This document shows positions 47,260-59,754 of a stretch of 64,000 nucleotides of DNA, piece by piece. The notes beneath the pieces are model-generated. The model saw nothing but the letters and a program-made list of their open reading frames with translations. It was not told the origin of the DNA and did not search any database. The stretch spans positions 34,788,501 through 34,852,500 of the forward strand of contig NC_079879.1 of assembly GCF_029227915.1 (NCBI RefSeq), read 5' to 3'. This DNA is from Hydractinia symbiolongicarpus. Lineage: Eukaryota; Cnidaria; Hydrozoa; Anthoathecata; Hydractiniidae. Both the position numbers and the translations under genes were made by a program. The first letter of the stretch is position 1. Each line of letters begins with the position of its first letter.

Positions 47260-48570
47260 AATAAACCAAAAAGGGAGGGTTAAAAACATGTAAATTATTC
47301 TAATTGACATTTTGTAACTCATTAAGGTTTAATTTTTGGATGAATGGTTCACACTGAAAGTACAACTACGTTTAAGCGGTAACAATATTTATAATAAAAA
47401 GGCGCCCGACCCTTACCCTGCTTAATACCTGAAAGTTTACTTTTGTTTTAGTTTAATTTTTGTTACGTTAAGTAAATTAACATTTTACGCAAATTATCTA
47501 TGCTGAGTGTAATTTTTTTCCGTATATGGTCGGCAGTATCTTTGATGTTTGGAAGTGTCTCGGTTAATGATAGAGAGTATCTCACAAACTTAAAGTATTT
47601 TCTTTTTTACTTATATTTACACTTGATAAAAGATAAATATTAAGGTTTTCATGATTTTAAAACCAAATCAAATGAAGAGAGAATCAATCTATTGAAGGTC
47701 AACCAAATTGCTCAAAGTAGCTTAGAATACGAAATGGTGGCCAAATAGTAGTAGTTATCCATTCTCGAACCCAGATTATCTTGGTCCAAGAGCTGTTACT
47801 ACAGCTACCAAATTCGACTATTCCAGGAAATTAATGAGGCATAACTTTAAAATCGAGAAAAATTAACGCGAATGGCTATAACAATTTTTACAAAGAGTGA
47901 TATCAACTCAAATAAGAAAATATGTTGTTTTCTTCAAAGCGTTTTTTTTATGTGTCAATATAACAAAGGAGGACAACATAGGCATGTCAAAAAGTTGTCA
48001 TTTGTGACAAAGGAAAAAAGATAGACGCCGTACAATGTTAAATAAGATTAAGTTTGCTTTGAAAGGTTAATAGCTTCAGCAAATCAATTTTGAAAGAGAC
48101 GAAAATATAAGCTCCTCGTGAAATGGCACACTATTTATTAAGATTTCGGACTGGATCCGAGATCTTATTAAAACAGGCGGTCTTTTCTTCTTCTCCTTCT
48201 TTTTCTCCTTCTTTTTTGACCAATTTTTTAACCGATTGCCGTAACGACATGACTTTTAAAGTCCGACCGGACCTTGCGACCTAGCCTTACTAAGGCTGTG
48301 TAGGTATTTTGATATTCGTGAAATTGGGAAAGAACGAAGAACGCATTTTATCACAAATGTTATTATAGACTGTTATTTATTTTAATCTTATTTGATGAGC
48401 TATGCTAGATCCAAATTTCCATTTCCAGTTATGTTTTTAGCGAGGCGGATTTTATTCAACTAACCAGAGCTCTAGGGGTTAAGGTACGAATCGTTCCATT
48501 CAAGGGACCGAGTTCAAGCACACCATATTGATTATACTCCAGCTTGTTTGTTTTTCTCGGATTATGAGCA
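47260..48570. other. Intergenic, no gene recognised
   Basis: Includes a pyrimidine tract (CTTCTTCTCCTTCTTTTTCT region at 48185-48220). No other structure found. Confidence 0.35.
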
Positions 48571-48582
48571 TTTATATTTATA

Positions 48583-49190
48583 AGAAAGCAGAAAATACAA
48601 ATCGGGGCAACATAATCAGGACAGGGCCGGCTAATGTGCGACAGTTAAAACATATTGTTTGTCACTTATCAAACATAATCGGGGCAGGCGGCTTATGTGC
48701 GACATTTTTACCTTATTTCTAACTTATACAACGAACATAATCGGGGCCGACCGGATTTATATCACTTCTCACAAGCAAATAGCCCTTGTGCTGTTCTCAA
48801 ATGAAACGAAATTTCGTGGGATTTTGGGATTCACAAGTTTATGAATTTTCACCAACCTTAATCCCCGTAGAATGAATACTTTAGGTTCCGTGAAATTTAG
48901 GTCTTCAAAGTTTTTTATGTTGAAATGTACTCACAAAAGGAGTTCATACTAAGAATTACATCGTTTTTTTTTCGCCATGCCTAGTTTTCAATGGCGTTCT
49001 ATCTTGAAGACAATGTTTCATTCACAAAAGTTCAGAGAAAATGCCAATCACAGCCTGCCTAGCCAGCCATTTTATCAGCGTTCATAATCCGGTCATCACG
49101 ACATAACCAAGGCAATAAAAACATAATCAAGTCATGTGTACATAATCCGGCCATCCTGTTTATAAACAGGCCGGTTTTTGCAATCTGCAA
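48583..49190 (+). repeat. Repeat family N, copy 2
   Basis: About three units (ACATAATCAGGACAGGGCC, ACATAATCGGGGCAGGCGGC, ACATAATCGGGGCCGACCGG) then the conserved tail (GCAAATAGCCCTTGTG to AAACAGGCCGG). The left start present in copies 1 and 3 is missing. Confidence 0.75.
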
Positions 49191-49639
49191 TTTGCAACAT
49201 GTTCAAAAAGCTGCAAAATCTTTTAAAGCAAAAAATAATATTTGGTTGTGTTATAATAATTATTTAACTGCCTAAATTTCAGTTCTATCAACGTTTAAGA
49301 TATTCTCTCCATTATGTCTATGCTTTCACATATTAAGATGAAAATATCATCACTTTTCTAGCCATGTATGAATCTGAAACAAACCGATTTCAAGATTTTA
49401 CCTACAAACGTAGATTTAAATGCATCATCCTGCTGAAGCCAGCTAGCTGTATTTATTCTTATTCTTTTAAAGTTTGGTATATTATTTTTTTTTTTTATGT
49501 TGTGGCTCACTAGGTAGCTCTAGCTAGATTAAAAGTATCCAAATGCAATTTGATTATCTACAACAAAATTCTTAATCGATTTCTTATACTAAATGCAGTT
49601 AGTAGGTAACGACACTTTTCATTACTGTCATGAAAACTT

Positions 49640-50470
49640 ACTCCACAAAATAAAATTGCTGGAGGATTTTTTGAGCTGGACAAGGTAACGATGGGCCGTT
49701 TCCCTTGTTTTTATATAAACCAAAGTTGCAATAAATTTTTTTTGGAAAAGTGTATTATGCCTATAGCTAGACATGTGCAAGACCGTTTACCTGTACTAAG
49801 CGCTCAGCCCGTTGTTAGCGACAGGTTGTTTTCTCTTTTTGTTTAAATTGAAGCTGCGATAAGTTTTTTGGAGTATGACACTTTTGTGGATACGCAACAT
49901 GGTTTACTTGTACGTAGTAAGCGTTTAACCAAATGTTAACGGAGTGTTGTTATGCAAACCGAAGTTGCGACACAGTTTTTGCAACACGGTTGACCTGTAC
50001 TAAGTGCTTAGTCCCTTGTTAACGACGGGCTGTTTCCTGTGTTTCTGTTTAGCCGTAGTTGCGATAAAGTTTTTTTCGAACAAGAGTATTAGACCTATAT
50101 GAATGTGCAACATTGTCCACCCGTATTAAGTGCTAAGCCCGAAGTAAAAATTATCCAAAAAAATAAAAAAAAGATTTGCCGACTTTTTTTGCTATGTAAC
50201 GAGTTGTAAACTGTGTTTTTATTTCAGCTAAAAATGTGGGAAGTTTTTTTGAAAAATATATTACACTTGAAACACCATAATGTTTTGCACCTCATTCAAT
50301 TTATGACATACTATACTAAAGCGCTCCACCTAAATGTGTGGCACAGTTTACGATTCTTATTAATTGCTCTCCCGAGCGTTCAACACCGGGTAACACAGTT
50401 ACTTGTGGCTTAACCCGGCGTTACTCTGTAGGGCTACATTCGGCTTTCAACGCCGGGCTTCAGGTAGTAT
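49640..50470 (+). repeat. Repeat family P, longest copy, with internal tandem units
   Basis: Four diverged units of roughly 90-135 bp (49655-50140), each with CCTGTACTAAG-like, TTGTTAACGACGGG-like, CCGAAGTTGCGA-like and GTTTTTTT-GGA blocks. This is followed by CTAAAGCGCTCCACC and a CCCGGCG-rich end (50390-50460) with GTGGCTTAACCCGGCG. Non-coding. Confidence 0.7.
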
Positions 50471-50479
50471 TTCTTAAAA

Positions 50480-51060
50480 TAATTTAAAACAAATAAATAC
50501 AATATAAATGTTTTAAGATACTAAAAAACAGGTCGAAGTAAATCAAAAATTAAAACCTCAAAAAATTTAAGCAATTTGTTTGGTTGGAGCCTGGCAAAGG
50601 GCGATGAAATAGGATTAGATCCTACTCTTTCGCCAGGTTACTGGCGAACTCGAAAGGTATAGGGAACAAAATTACACGCAAACAAAATCCCAAAATCTTT
50701 TAGCCTCGCAGGGCTTTTCATTTCACATAAAATCGCAACATTTATTTCTGTTGCTATACACTTTTTGGTAATTTCTTCACATAAACTATGTGATTAAATT
50801 TGGTGATTTCCAAACATTTTACTGCACGTAAGACTTTGGTGTGAGTTTTATGCACTGTTTGCTTTCTTCACAATAATTGACCTCCCAAACTTTGGGAATT
50901 GCTTTAAGTTGTCTACAACATTGCTAGTTGTAGAGGATTTATTTTGCACGTTTGTTTCCTTTCCCCTCGATTATTCCATTTCCACCAATGAGAAAACAAT
51001 CTTGCTCGTCTCATTTAACTTGGAAGACGGGTCTTTTATAATTTTATTTACCTCTTTGAC
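50480..51060. other. No gene recognised
   Basis: A local inverted arrangement CTGGC-GAAAG... / CGCCAGGTTACTGGCG (50590-50655) is visible; nothing coding. Confidence 0.3.
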
Positions 51061-51066
51061 TACGTT

Positions 51067-51774
51067 TTAACCCTATTCGGTCCGGGGTTTTTCGAACATA
51101 CTATGACCGGGGGGGGCGGATTCCGCCCCCCCCTCAATAACTTTTCATAGGGTTGTTCAAATTGAATCAAACTTGGCACACTTATATTACGTAATAAAAG
51201 GAACAAAATGGCGCCAATAAACTTTTGCTTGCGTCAGCACATTTTCTGTGACGTCATCAGAAGCTTGAAAATTGTTAAAAATGCCACTATCTGCTTGAAA
51301 TATAATTACTTTTGTTCTAGAGCGAATTTTTACATTCAGTTTGAAGTTTCTGAAAGCTAAATAAAAGTTAATTAACATATCTTCCGGTTTTTACATGGAT
51401 CGGATAAAAAATTGTAAAATCCGACAAAATCGGGAAATCGGATTAGTCACGCGTTCAAATTATTCCAAATGATTCTTCTTGATGAAACAAAGTTGTGTTG
51501 CAAGTTTCAAGTTCTAAGGATAATCCTAACAGGAGTTATTATATTTTCCCCATTATAAGGATTTCATAGAGATTTTTAGGGGTAGTTTCGAGTAATGGCC
51601 AATATCAAAGCCTCTGAAAGGTATGGGACCTAAAAAATTAGCATGCAGGTGTCTAATAGATAAATGTTGAAACTCAGTAAGTATCAAAGCCATATAACAA
51701 AGCAATCAGAAGTTATTAAAAAAAAACCGTCAGGGGGGGGCGGAATCCGGCCCCCCCCGGACCGAATAGGATTA
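51067..51774 (+). mobile_element. TTAA/CCCTATT-type MITE, complete copy 1 (708 bp with target sites)
   Basis: Flanked by TTAA on both sides (51067-51070, 51771-51774). Terminal inverted repeats: CCCTATTCGGTCCGGGG at left and CCCCGGACCGAATAGG at right. Each end has a G/C-rich near-palindrome built round GGCGGATTCCGCC or GGCGGAATCCGGCC. Interior has no transposase. Same termini class as the dead piggyBac at 36696. Copies: 14898-15589 (inverted), 22950-23400 (fragment). Confidence 0.85.
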
Positions 51775-52124
51775 ACAAGAGCCGTGGCTGTTGTGCCAAG
51801 TTCACGAGAAGCTATTTTATGAATGAATAAATGACCCCTACATGTTGAATTGGTGCATTGATCGAATTAATTTTCTAGTGTTGATGATGTGCGATATTAT
51901 TCGCTGTACGAAGTTGGGCTTATCTGCCGTAGCGTTGCGAGAATGGCCATCTTCGTACAGCGGCGAATTTTGCCAAAAAAGAACTTTCAAAATGACAAAA
52001 TAATAACTTTTTTTAAAAAATAATTTCTTAAAAAAATACGTTTTACGATCTAGATGTCTCTTTGGAAAACACCAGTGAGACAAACAAGGCAGACTCCTGT
52101 CTGCATGATATTTATACTTATACT

Positions 52125-52262
52125 TATATGAGTAACTAGTCGGTGGCCCGTAAAAAAAATTCACGAGTTCGTCTGTTCTTTTTATACGCATTGCGTGCGT
52201 CCCGCTACTTGCGGTACCATTTTGCGTGACAGACAGACGTATACGGGTAATTTAATATAGAC
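52125..52262 (+). mobile_element. Short MITE (family T), copy 2
   Basis: AACTAGTCGGTGGCCCGTAA at left, GACAGACAGACGTATACGGG and AATATAGACTAT at right; about 138 bp. Confidence 0.72.
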
Positions 52263-52865
52263 TATATAACTTACACTTATACTTTGTTTTGCTTTACCAG
52301 AAAATAAAGAATAATGTTTGTAAAAAATAGTAAGTGTTCGTAGATATAAATTTAATGGATGTGATTCAAATTAGGTTATATCTGGTATGGTATTGACTTT
52401 ATCTATTTAGGGTTTTTATGGTAGCGACATTTTGAGTTCTATGCTATTCTGAATTCTTGTGCAAGAAATCTGTAAATTCCTCTTTTACACAGTACCTTTG
52501 CATGATGGTTCGATACTCTTTTTGTAAACATGGCTCTGTTATTTGACCGCCTAAAGGCAGTCATTTTTAGCCAGCCACGTGCGAGAATTTGAAGTACGCT
52601 CTCGCAAGCAGCTAATGTTCTATTTTTTCTATTATTTCCAAAAAACCGTCGCACGGATCAGCAAATTACTACGGTGGTTCAAGTACCACTGTAGTAACAA
52701 AGTTATCGTTGTACCGACCCTGCACCTATCCTGGATCCGCTATCACCCGAGCAATGCCGTTTTTTAAAAAATAATTTAAGCACAGGTTTTAAAATTTATG
52801 CTATTGCAAAGAAATATTATAATGTGCATTTAATACATTGGAATAGTCTCCTTTTTTCGATTGCC

Positions 52866-52905
52866 ACTGCTCTTCTCACTGCTCTTCTCACTGCTCTTCT
52901 CACTT
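52866..52905. repeat. 12-bp tandem repeat (CTGCTCTTCTCA)x3
   Basis: Three near-perfect copies followed by a decayed fourth (CTTCTCGCTCA). Confidence 0.8.
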
Positions 52906-53949
52906 CTCGCTCACTGCGTGGTAATGCTATTTTGGCATCCTCGTGTCCCCAGAGTCATTTGGGCCCTAAAAAGGAAGAATGCCCTGAAGACGTGGTATTT
53001 TGGAGCACTTTATCGCCAAATTTTATTTTAATCTTCTAAATTCTTTAAATTTTGGGCGTACATTTTCTTTAAGCAATAATCTATTGCTGTCTTTGATGCC
53101 AGTTCTTTCCCAAACATTTTTTACTTTCTGTTTAGCTATCTATCTTTCAATTGAATTTGGATGTTCAAGATAGCGCAAGATATGACCGTATGATTATACA
53201 TTTTACACTAAGGGGCGGTATATAGAAAAATTACATATAAGAATTCCGCCTTATTTAGTGGCTACCCGAGCAACTTTTTCTTATTTTTAACCTTTTAAAT
53301 ATTTTCTAGTGCACATTTTTAAACTTTTTGACGCGCTTTAATGTTTCAGTGCAATGAAGAATAAAAAGAGCTACATGCAGGAAAGGTTCAGGAATGGTAT
53401 GAAGTTGAAAGGACCAAACGGAATTCTGCAATAATGGCGGAAAGAAACTTATAACACAATGGTGGATTTTTATGTGGAAGAATAGACAACGTCCCACGTG
53501 CTATGAAACAAAAAATGCGAGAGAAAAAATTCCAAGTGATGAGTTATCCAACACTTAGTATATCACATATTTTGTGCGCTCCATTTTCTAATGTGAGAAT
53601 GTTTTCATATACATATATGATTTTATAGTGTTCTTAATGCGCTCAAGTACAAGAAAAGTGTCGTAATGTTCGGATGATGAGTTTGAAAAAACATGTGCAA
53701 AAAATCTTCGACAAAATGTTTTGGACGAGAAAGTAAGAAACTCAGAAATGATGCGTAGAAAGCAGGGCAATGGAAACCGAATAAAATTTGTTAATTTCCT
53801 GGAAGGGGATAATTTTTCTGTGACAATTCCAAAGTGTGATTGCAAGCAAATAAGAAGGTAACCAACCAACATACAAACTTCTCTGTAAAGTACTCTTCAA
53901 GGTTGTTACACGGCATCCACATGCAGTTATACCATATAGGGGAAGTGAA

Positions 53950-54087
53950 GAAGGCTCCAGCTCGTACACAGTTATTGAAGTTGTACGAAGTTGGTATGGA
54001 TCAGCAAAATTCAATTTGAAAGAGAAGTGGGTAGGCTCAACCTCGTACGCAGATTAAAGTTGTACGAAGTTGGTGTGGATCAGGGCT
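53950..54087 (+). repeat. Tandem duplication of a ~60-bp block
   Basis: Two copies sharing CTCGTACRCAG and GTTGTACGAAGTTGGTRTGG-ATCAG, about 80 bp apart. CTGTACGAAGTTGG occurs again at 51910. Confidence 0.6.
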
Positions 54088-54649
54088 AGGTATTTTTTTT
54101 ACAATTTGATCAAAGTATATTAACTAAAAAAGTTTTTGCGATATAACATTAAACGGATGTAAACGTTACACGTGGAAAGATAACAAAAAAACATTTAAAA
54201 TTGTTATTACAACAACGCCAATAACTAAGATATCGATTTAACGGTTCAATTTTCACGGATAACTGCCAACTCATTTGTGATAGACACGTAGCCGTCGCAC
54301 ATACTACGGGCAGAATAACTTCTGGAACCACGCAGACATAAAAATGCCCAAAGCACCTAAGCAAACAAAATTTTGCGTCTTAGCCACGCTACAACTTCTC
54401 CCCTTTTTTCATCTCTTTTTTACGCGATCATGTCGGCTAGTCTGGGTATAAAAACACTTGTTTCTCGACTCATACCACCGTTGATGATGAATATTAGTGG
54501 TGTAAATGTCCTGGGTTGACTATCTATGATGCGTCTATATTGTACGAACTTTTTTTCTCTTTTTCTTGAGAAGCAAATAATGATGACATTGTTTGGCGTC
54601 GATAGCTTGGAGCGATAAGATTAAAAATCCTTTCATCTAAGAATGCATT

Positions 54650-55570
54650 CTGTTAAAAACTTCTTACACTAATACCTGCTATTGCTTCAGCGTCTGTAAC
54701 TGCAGAACGTGGAAAAAAATTTGTTTCAGTAATCAGGAGAATCAGAGGAGGTTTACACAGTATATCTCTGCATACCCCCTGCAATAAGGTAGCCATTAAA
54801 TCACGTAACTCGTTGTGACGAATATTTAGGAAACCACAAACATGACATGACAATGCACGCTCAGTCGAATTTTATTTGCCACACGCACAAATTGGTGACA
54901 ATCCTTTAATACTTCATCCATAACGTAAACAGGGCCTCGCATTTTTACCAAAAGGGACAAAAATACTCTCACTTTGTGGTTACATTTCCTTCTATCACAT
55001 AAGGCTGGAATCAATTTTGTGCGAATTACATCTTCTACTGGTTGCAACATCTCCGAAATGCCAGGTATTGTTCGAATATAATAGTTAAATTTATGCCTGC
55101 ATCCAGATAGAAAGGCAGAATAAGCAGCTTGGGGTTGAACTTCTGCATTTGCTGATAACCTCAGTATTTCGTTACCCATGTATCGATCAAATCCTGTAAG
55201 TAACGTTTCTTGTATTCAAGCCAACCAAGATGTTTTCTGTCTTAAGATGTTATGTTGTTGTTAAAGTTTCTAAGTACTTCACTAGCCAGCTCCTGCTTGT
55301 CAGCTTTAACTATCAGCCATGATTTGGACGCTTCTATATAGTAGCCAATTAACAGGTCATTTTTTGGACAATCATTAGCCATCAATTTCCGAGGCGCTCT
55401 AGCTCGCACCCAACACTGATGTCATCAGAATAAGTCACATGTTTTATCCCGTGTATCATCAACATTTGTAGCAGGGGTCGAATACCAAGTGCATCTATTG
55501 CCATTGCTGTAGGATTACCCTTAGTTGTTCCCTCACAAGATGATATCTCCAGTCCACCTGGAACAAATAA
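54650..55570 (-). pseudogene. Reverse-transcriptase retroelement pseudogene
   Basis: Reading from the right: EGTTKGNPTAMAIDALGIRP (RT motif with the usual QGD altered to KGN) and HVTYSDDIS (YxDD catalytic box) at 55550-55420; then ASKSWLIVKADKQELASEVL (about 55330); a 117-codon open frame 55179-54826 with MGNEILRLSANAEVQPQAAY, YYIRTIPGISEMLQP and KLIPALCDRRKC; and finally FLNIRHNELRDLMATLLQGV (54850-54650). The order matches a reverse-transcriptase protein family abundant in cnidarian genomes; class (LINE-like or other) not decided. Several frameshifts and a stop, so inactive. Confidence 0.75.
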
Positions 55571-55579
55571 TTTCGCTGG

Positions 55580-57520
55580 AGTCTGTTAGCAGTCAGTAAC
55601 GTAAATAGCTAGTTTTAGAAAAATAATGTTTAGATTGTGCAATAAAACTCTTCTGTTTAAACTATTAAAAAGAGATTGATGCGTCTACTAAAAGCCTATC
55701 ATCATTTCTTTGATCTTCGAATATATATATTTCATCGCATGAACTGTTGCTTTGTTTTTTTACTCCCTTACTCATAATAAACCGACTCTCCAGTCATAAT
55801 AAACTAGTTTATAGTAACCCCTCAGTTAAGATAAACTATTTAATAATAAATCGCCTAGTTTGTTTTGACTCCCTTATATTTCGTTTTGAACTTCAAATAA
55901 AAAATAGAAGGTTTTGCGTGATTTGAAAGATCTAGTCGGAAAAAATTCACCAACTTTCACTGTTAATGGACAACACTTGCTGTAAAAAAACACATGACTA
56001 CAGAATATGAAGTACAGTAGATAAGAATATTTTTCTCGAAATCCTAGCAAAGTTACAAATTAATAAAAATAGAAAAGAATAAAGACATTGTACCCGTAAG
56101 GTAAAGATAAGGTGTCTTTTATTTATAAATCCTAAAAAAGATCAAACCTTTATAGAAATAGTAGAAAACGTACAAAGGCGTTCTTTAGAATGAGGGTAAG
56201 ATCAAAATAAAAAAAATCTCTTGGTAATTTGTAATGCCTTATGAAAGAATTGTTTAGTGTGTATTTGTATTATAAATTTAATATGAGAAAAATCCTTAAG
56301 TTTCCTTACTTTAATGACATGAGAAAAGCTTTTTTTCTGATAAATAAAAGAGCTCAAAAAATGTTGTGGAATACAAAAGTATGAAAACTTCAAATCTGCT
56401 CATAAAAATAGAAACTAACATAACATCAAAGTCGGTTAAACCTAAAAAGGATTTTTCTGGTACCTTTCAAGTCTCACAAGTATGAATCTAAATAAAACTA
56501 AAGTTAACAAAAAAAACAAAACGCCAAAACAAATACTGCATACATTGGGGAATTAACATCAAGGATCTCTGCCGGGAAAGCGATAGCGAAGACTCCTCAA
56601 TTAAATCCCTCCTGTTGCTTTTTCACGGATAGAAATTTTGGGGTAACATTTCGAAATTCACCAACTACATGCTTATACAATGAATATATGGATTTCTTAT
56701 AAACATAATTCAAAGTTGATTTCAAACTATCGCAAATCTGAATCCGACCACTGGAGCAAAAGCTCAAAAACAAATGCGAACCTCCGTCGTGTAACAGTAG
56801 AATGTGGACTTGGTATACAGGATCAAAAGGGATGGCGGTGTTAAGTATTCAAAACATATTAATAGTTATCTTCTTCGCCAAGTACTTTGCATATCAATTT
56901 CCGCGCGGCATCCATGAGACGGTCATACAACCAAGCACCTTTCTATATCTTTAAATTTGAGAAAATACTGATTTTTGATACAAACATTTTCTTCGCTCTC
57001 CTCCTCGATATCTGACGATTCAATTAGTAGTATTTTTGCTTAAGATATGGTAACTTATTTTTTTCCAGTAGATCTTCCGAACCTGAAATATAACATTACT
57101 TTTTGGCTCTAGTAAAGCCAAAATGACTTCCATTTCTGACTGTTCATTATGTAATCAGATTTCTTTAATACCACATGCGCTTAGAATAATTTTGTGAGCT
57201 TTCGGGTGCTTATTTGGACTTTTCAATTATATCTCTTTAATTCATTCCGTTCTTTTTCAGTAAATAAAGAAATGTTATTTTTGTAGCACTCAATCGTTCC
57301 TTCTTACAAGAATTTCTTTAAAAGGATGTATGTCAAAGAATTAAGATTGGACGAGATTTTGTGGAAGCTTGTAAAAGGAGTATCCCTACGATTTCATCGG
57401 GTAACTGATTCCATCTGTTTGGCTTACTAGGTGGCTTTTCGTCATTGTGAAACAGGGGCAGTTTTTGTTCATCCTCTTGGGTCGGTGATTGTTTGGGTGC
57501 ATCATCGTGATGGGTTGGTA
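55580..57520. other. No gene recognised
   Basis: AT-rich. 57000-57500 probably belongs to the degraded downstream part of the integrase element but has no clear motif. Confidence 0.35.
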
Positions 57521-57529
57521 TTAGTCCAG

Positions 57530-57665
57530 ACTCAACAAGATGGAGCAGTGATGGTGTTCAGGTTCATCGTCATGGGGTGGTAATGGTTCGAGTTTATCGT
57601 CCTGTGGTGGCAACAGTTCGAGATCATCATTAAGGTGGCGGTGTTTCAGCTTCATCGTCAGGCTG
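57530..57665 (-). repeat. Coding minisatellite (acidic-proline repeat) in the integrase tail
   Basis: On the minus strand, about four ~33-36 bp units encode variants of DDxLExLPPQ (DDEAETPP, DDLELLPPQ, DDKLEPLPPH, DDEPEHH), partly across frameshifts. Confidence 0.6.
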
Positions 57666-58684
57666 ATTTAAAGCATCAAGACATGATTTAAGGAGGCCAG
57701 CATTGTACTTTTTAGCTAGTAAACGACCACGCTCATCTTTCAACGGGCACAATCCAGTCTTAGAAATGCTCTCCAATGTATATTGTCCCAACCATTTGAA
57801 TGTATACTTTCCTTCTTCTTCTCCATCAAGTCACTTCTAATTTCGAAGCCAAACTTTATCTTTGATTTTTAATGTGGTTGGTAACAAATGGCGACGGTTG
57901 TTGTTTCTTTTGTGTTGCTGTGATACTTTTGCTTGCTTTGTCGTTGGTATCTTGTCTCACTTTCAACGTCGAAGACAGGATAGTTTCGTTATTCTTTGAT
58001 CTCATCTGCACCAGTCATGTCATGCAAATTTGTTATCACTCGTTACGGAATTCCTCTACCTGGTCACTAATTTAAACTTTCATGAAAATATGCCTACAAG
58101 TAACCTTGTACCAGAATGTACCAACCGTTTCAGCTGATGTGTCCTTCACTACCTTAGATTCGGACCATTTCGAAAAATAATCAATGCTAACTATCAACTG
58201 CTTGTACCCGTCAACCTTTGGGAAGTTACATAATTTAATCCCAACTTGACGCATTACCTCACTAGGCACGGAGACGCTCTGCAAATCAGGAGAAATCGTT
58301 TTAAAAAAAAATTATTAAAAAAAAAATAATAAAATAACGTTTGACAAATTCAACAATGTCATTTAACATATTGTGCCAAAAAAATCTTGCTGCACATTTT
58401 CGGTAGGTGGCATCTCTTTCACTATGTGAAGCCATTGCATTGGCTTTGTTGTTGTTTTCAATATCTTAATGGATATCTTGGATTATTTTTGTCCGCTTCT
58501 CTCGTGATGTGATTACTAATCGTTCGTTCTTGTACATGAACTTCTCACCTACATTAGAAACACCGAAAGTTTTTTGGTCCGCAAATTTAGTTTTAGGCTG
58601 TTCAGTCACGTGACAATTCTTGCCGTCGAAAAAAATCTCGGCGCGGCGGAAATTAAGAACTTCAAAGTTTTTAAAAGTAAGCAT
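57530..58684 (-). pseudogene. Integrase (H2C2 + rve) pseudogene, KRBA2/Ginger-like or Ty3/Gypsy-type
   Basis: From the right: KNERLVITSREKRTKIIQDI, then the H2C2 zinc-binding region HSERDATYRKCAARFFWHNM (about 58430-58370), then VDGYKQLIVSIDYFSKWSES with the first catalytic Asp and TVGTFWYKVTCRH (58250-58100). The central part with the second Asp and the Glu is missing or unreadable. The C-terminal module reappears at 57860-57690: KIKDKVWLR, YTFKWLGQYTLESISKTGLC and LLAKKYNAGLL, followed by acidic-proline repeats. A truncated, frameshifted copy, hence inactive. Confidence 0.78.
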
Positions 58685-58809
58685 ATGGGTACCTTAGGTT
58701 TTTTACAACAACGCAATGTTTTAGCAAAGAAAACAAAGATTTTTCTCTATCCTCTGTTATTGTATTGTGGGGCCCTCTTTGTCTCTATTTCTAGAATATA
58801 CTAAATAAA

Positions 58810-59370
58810 GTTTGCAAGCTAATTAGTTATAGTTACTTAGTTGGTTAATAGAAGCTAAACCATGTGCCAAGTACAGGTGTTTATCTTGCTGATTTTAGCC
58901 AACAGTTAAACAGTTACTGCTCAAATATAATTTTACACTCAAAATTAAGCATTCTAAAAATTTGTTAAACACAGTCTAGCGAGTTAGCTAGGTTGTGATG
59001 ACTTGCTCTAATACAACTTTTTATCCTTTCTTACATTTTGAGCAGTTTGTAGTTGCAATGAATGGCCAATAGAAACGTATCGTAACCTTTTTTATTTAAA
59101 AATTTCAATTATTTCTGAAAAAAAGTTTAGTCGCGAAAATAAATTTTTATTAATCGATTTGTTAAAATAAATGCTTGTAAATTGTATTAAATTTTGAAAA
59201 TAGTGTGATTCACAAAGATTTCTGTATATAAATGAAAATTTAAAGTAATAGCTAAGGTTGATGTTTCCTTTTACTGACAGATCTTGAAAAGGGAGATTTT
59301 CTGGTTTTGTAGTTTTAGTAGGTCTTGGTGTTTTTTGAGTAGAATTTTCTCGTTCATGTTCGCAATATTT
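58810..59370. other. No gene recognised
   Basis: AT-rich sequence; a minus-strand frame at 59092-59418 gets its TFPDF-type peptide from the CAGGG element beginning at 59380. Confidence 0.3.
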
Positions 59371-59379
59371 TTTGTCCTG

Positions 59380-59749
59380 CAGGGCTTCCACCGAGTCAGG
59401 GAAATCAGGGAAAGTCAAGGAATTTTATCTTGGTCAGGGAAAGTCAGGAAAAAAGACCCATTTGGGGAAAGTCAGGGAATTTTGTGTCTTTTACCTTGAC
59501 TTGATAGTTACTGACAGGCTCTGTTAGTCATTCAGTGGAACTAACATACCCTTGACCATTTTATGTAGTACATGGATTAAAGCTCTTGTAAGTTATGTTG
59601 CGACAAATACGGTTTAAACGGTTTTAGTTAATTTATTTTCTGTTTGGCTGTAGAATTTCTTGAAAAAGTCAGGGAAAGTCAGGGAATTTGACCTCAAAAA
59701 GTCAGGGAAAGTCAGAAAATTTGATACCATAGGTTTGGTGGAAACCCTG
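59380..59749. mobile_element. CAGGG-ended MITE (possibly hAT-like) with GTCAGGGAAA repeats
   Basis: Imperfect inverted termini CAGGGCTTCCACCGAG and (reverse of the right end) CAGGGTTTCCACCAAA, flanked directly by TCCTG on both sides (59375-59379, 59750-59754). Arrays of GTCAGGGAAA lie next to each end (59396-59480, 59665-59715). Translated, these give the LTFPDF peptides seen in spurious open frames. Confidence 0.6.
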
Positions 59750-59754
59750 TCCTG

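Noticed and set aside
48465-48525. Second tRNA-like sequence (GAGTTCAAGCACACC as B box)
   Set aside because: Only a weak B-box resemblance and no convincing A box or stems.
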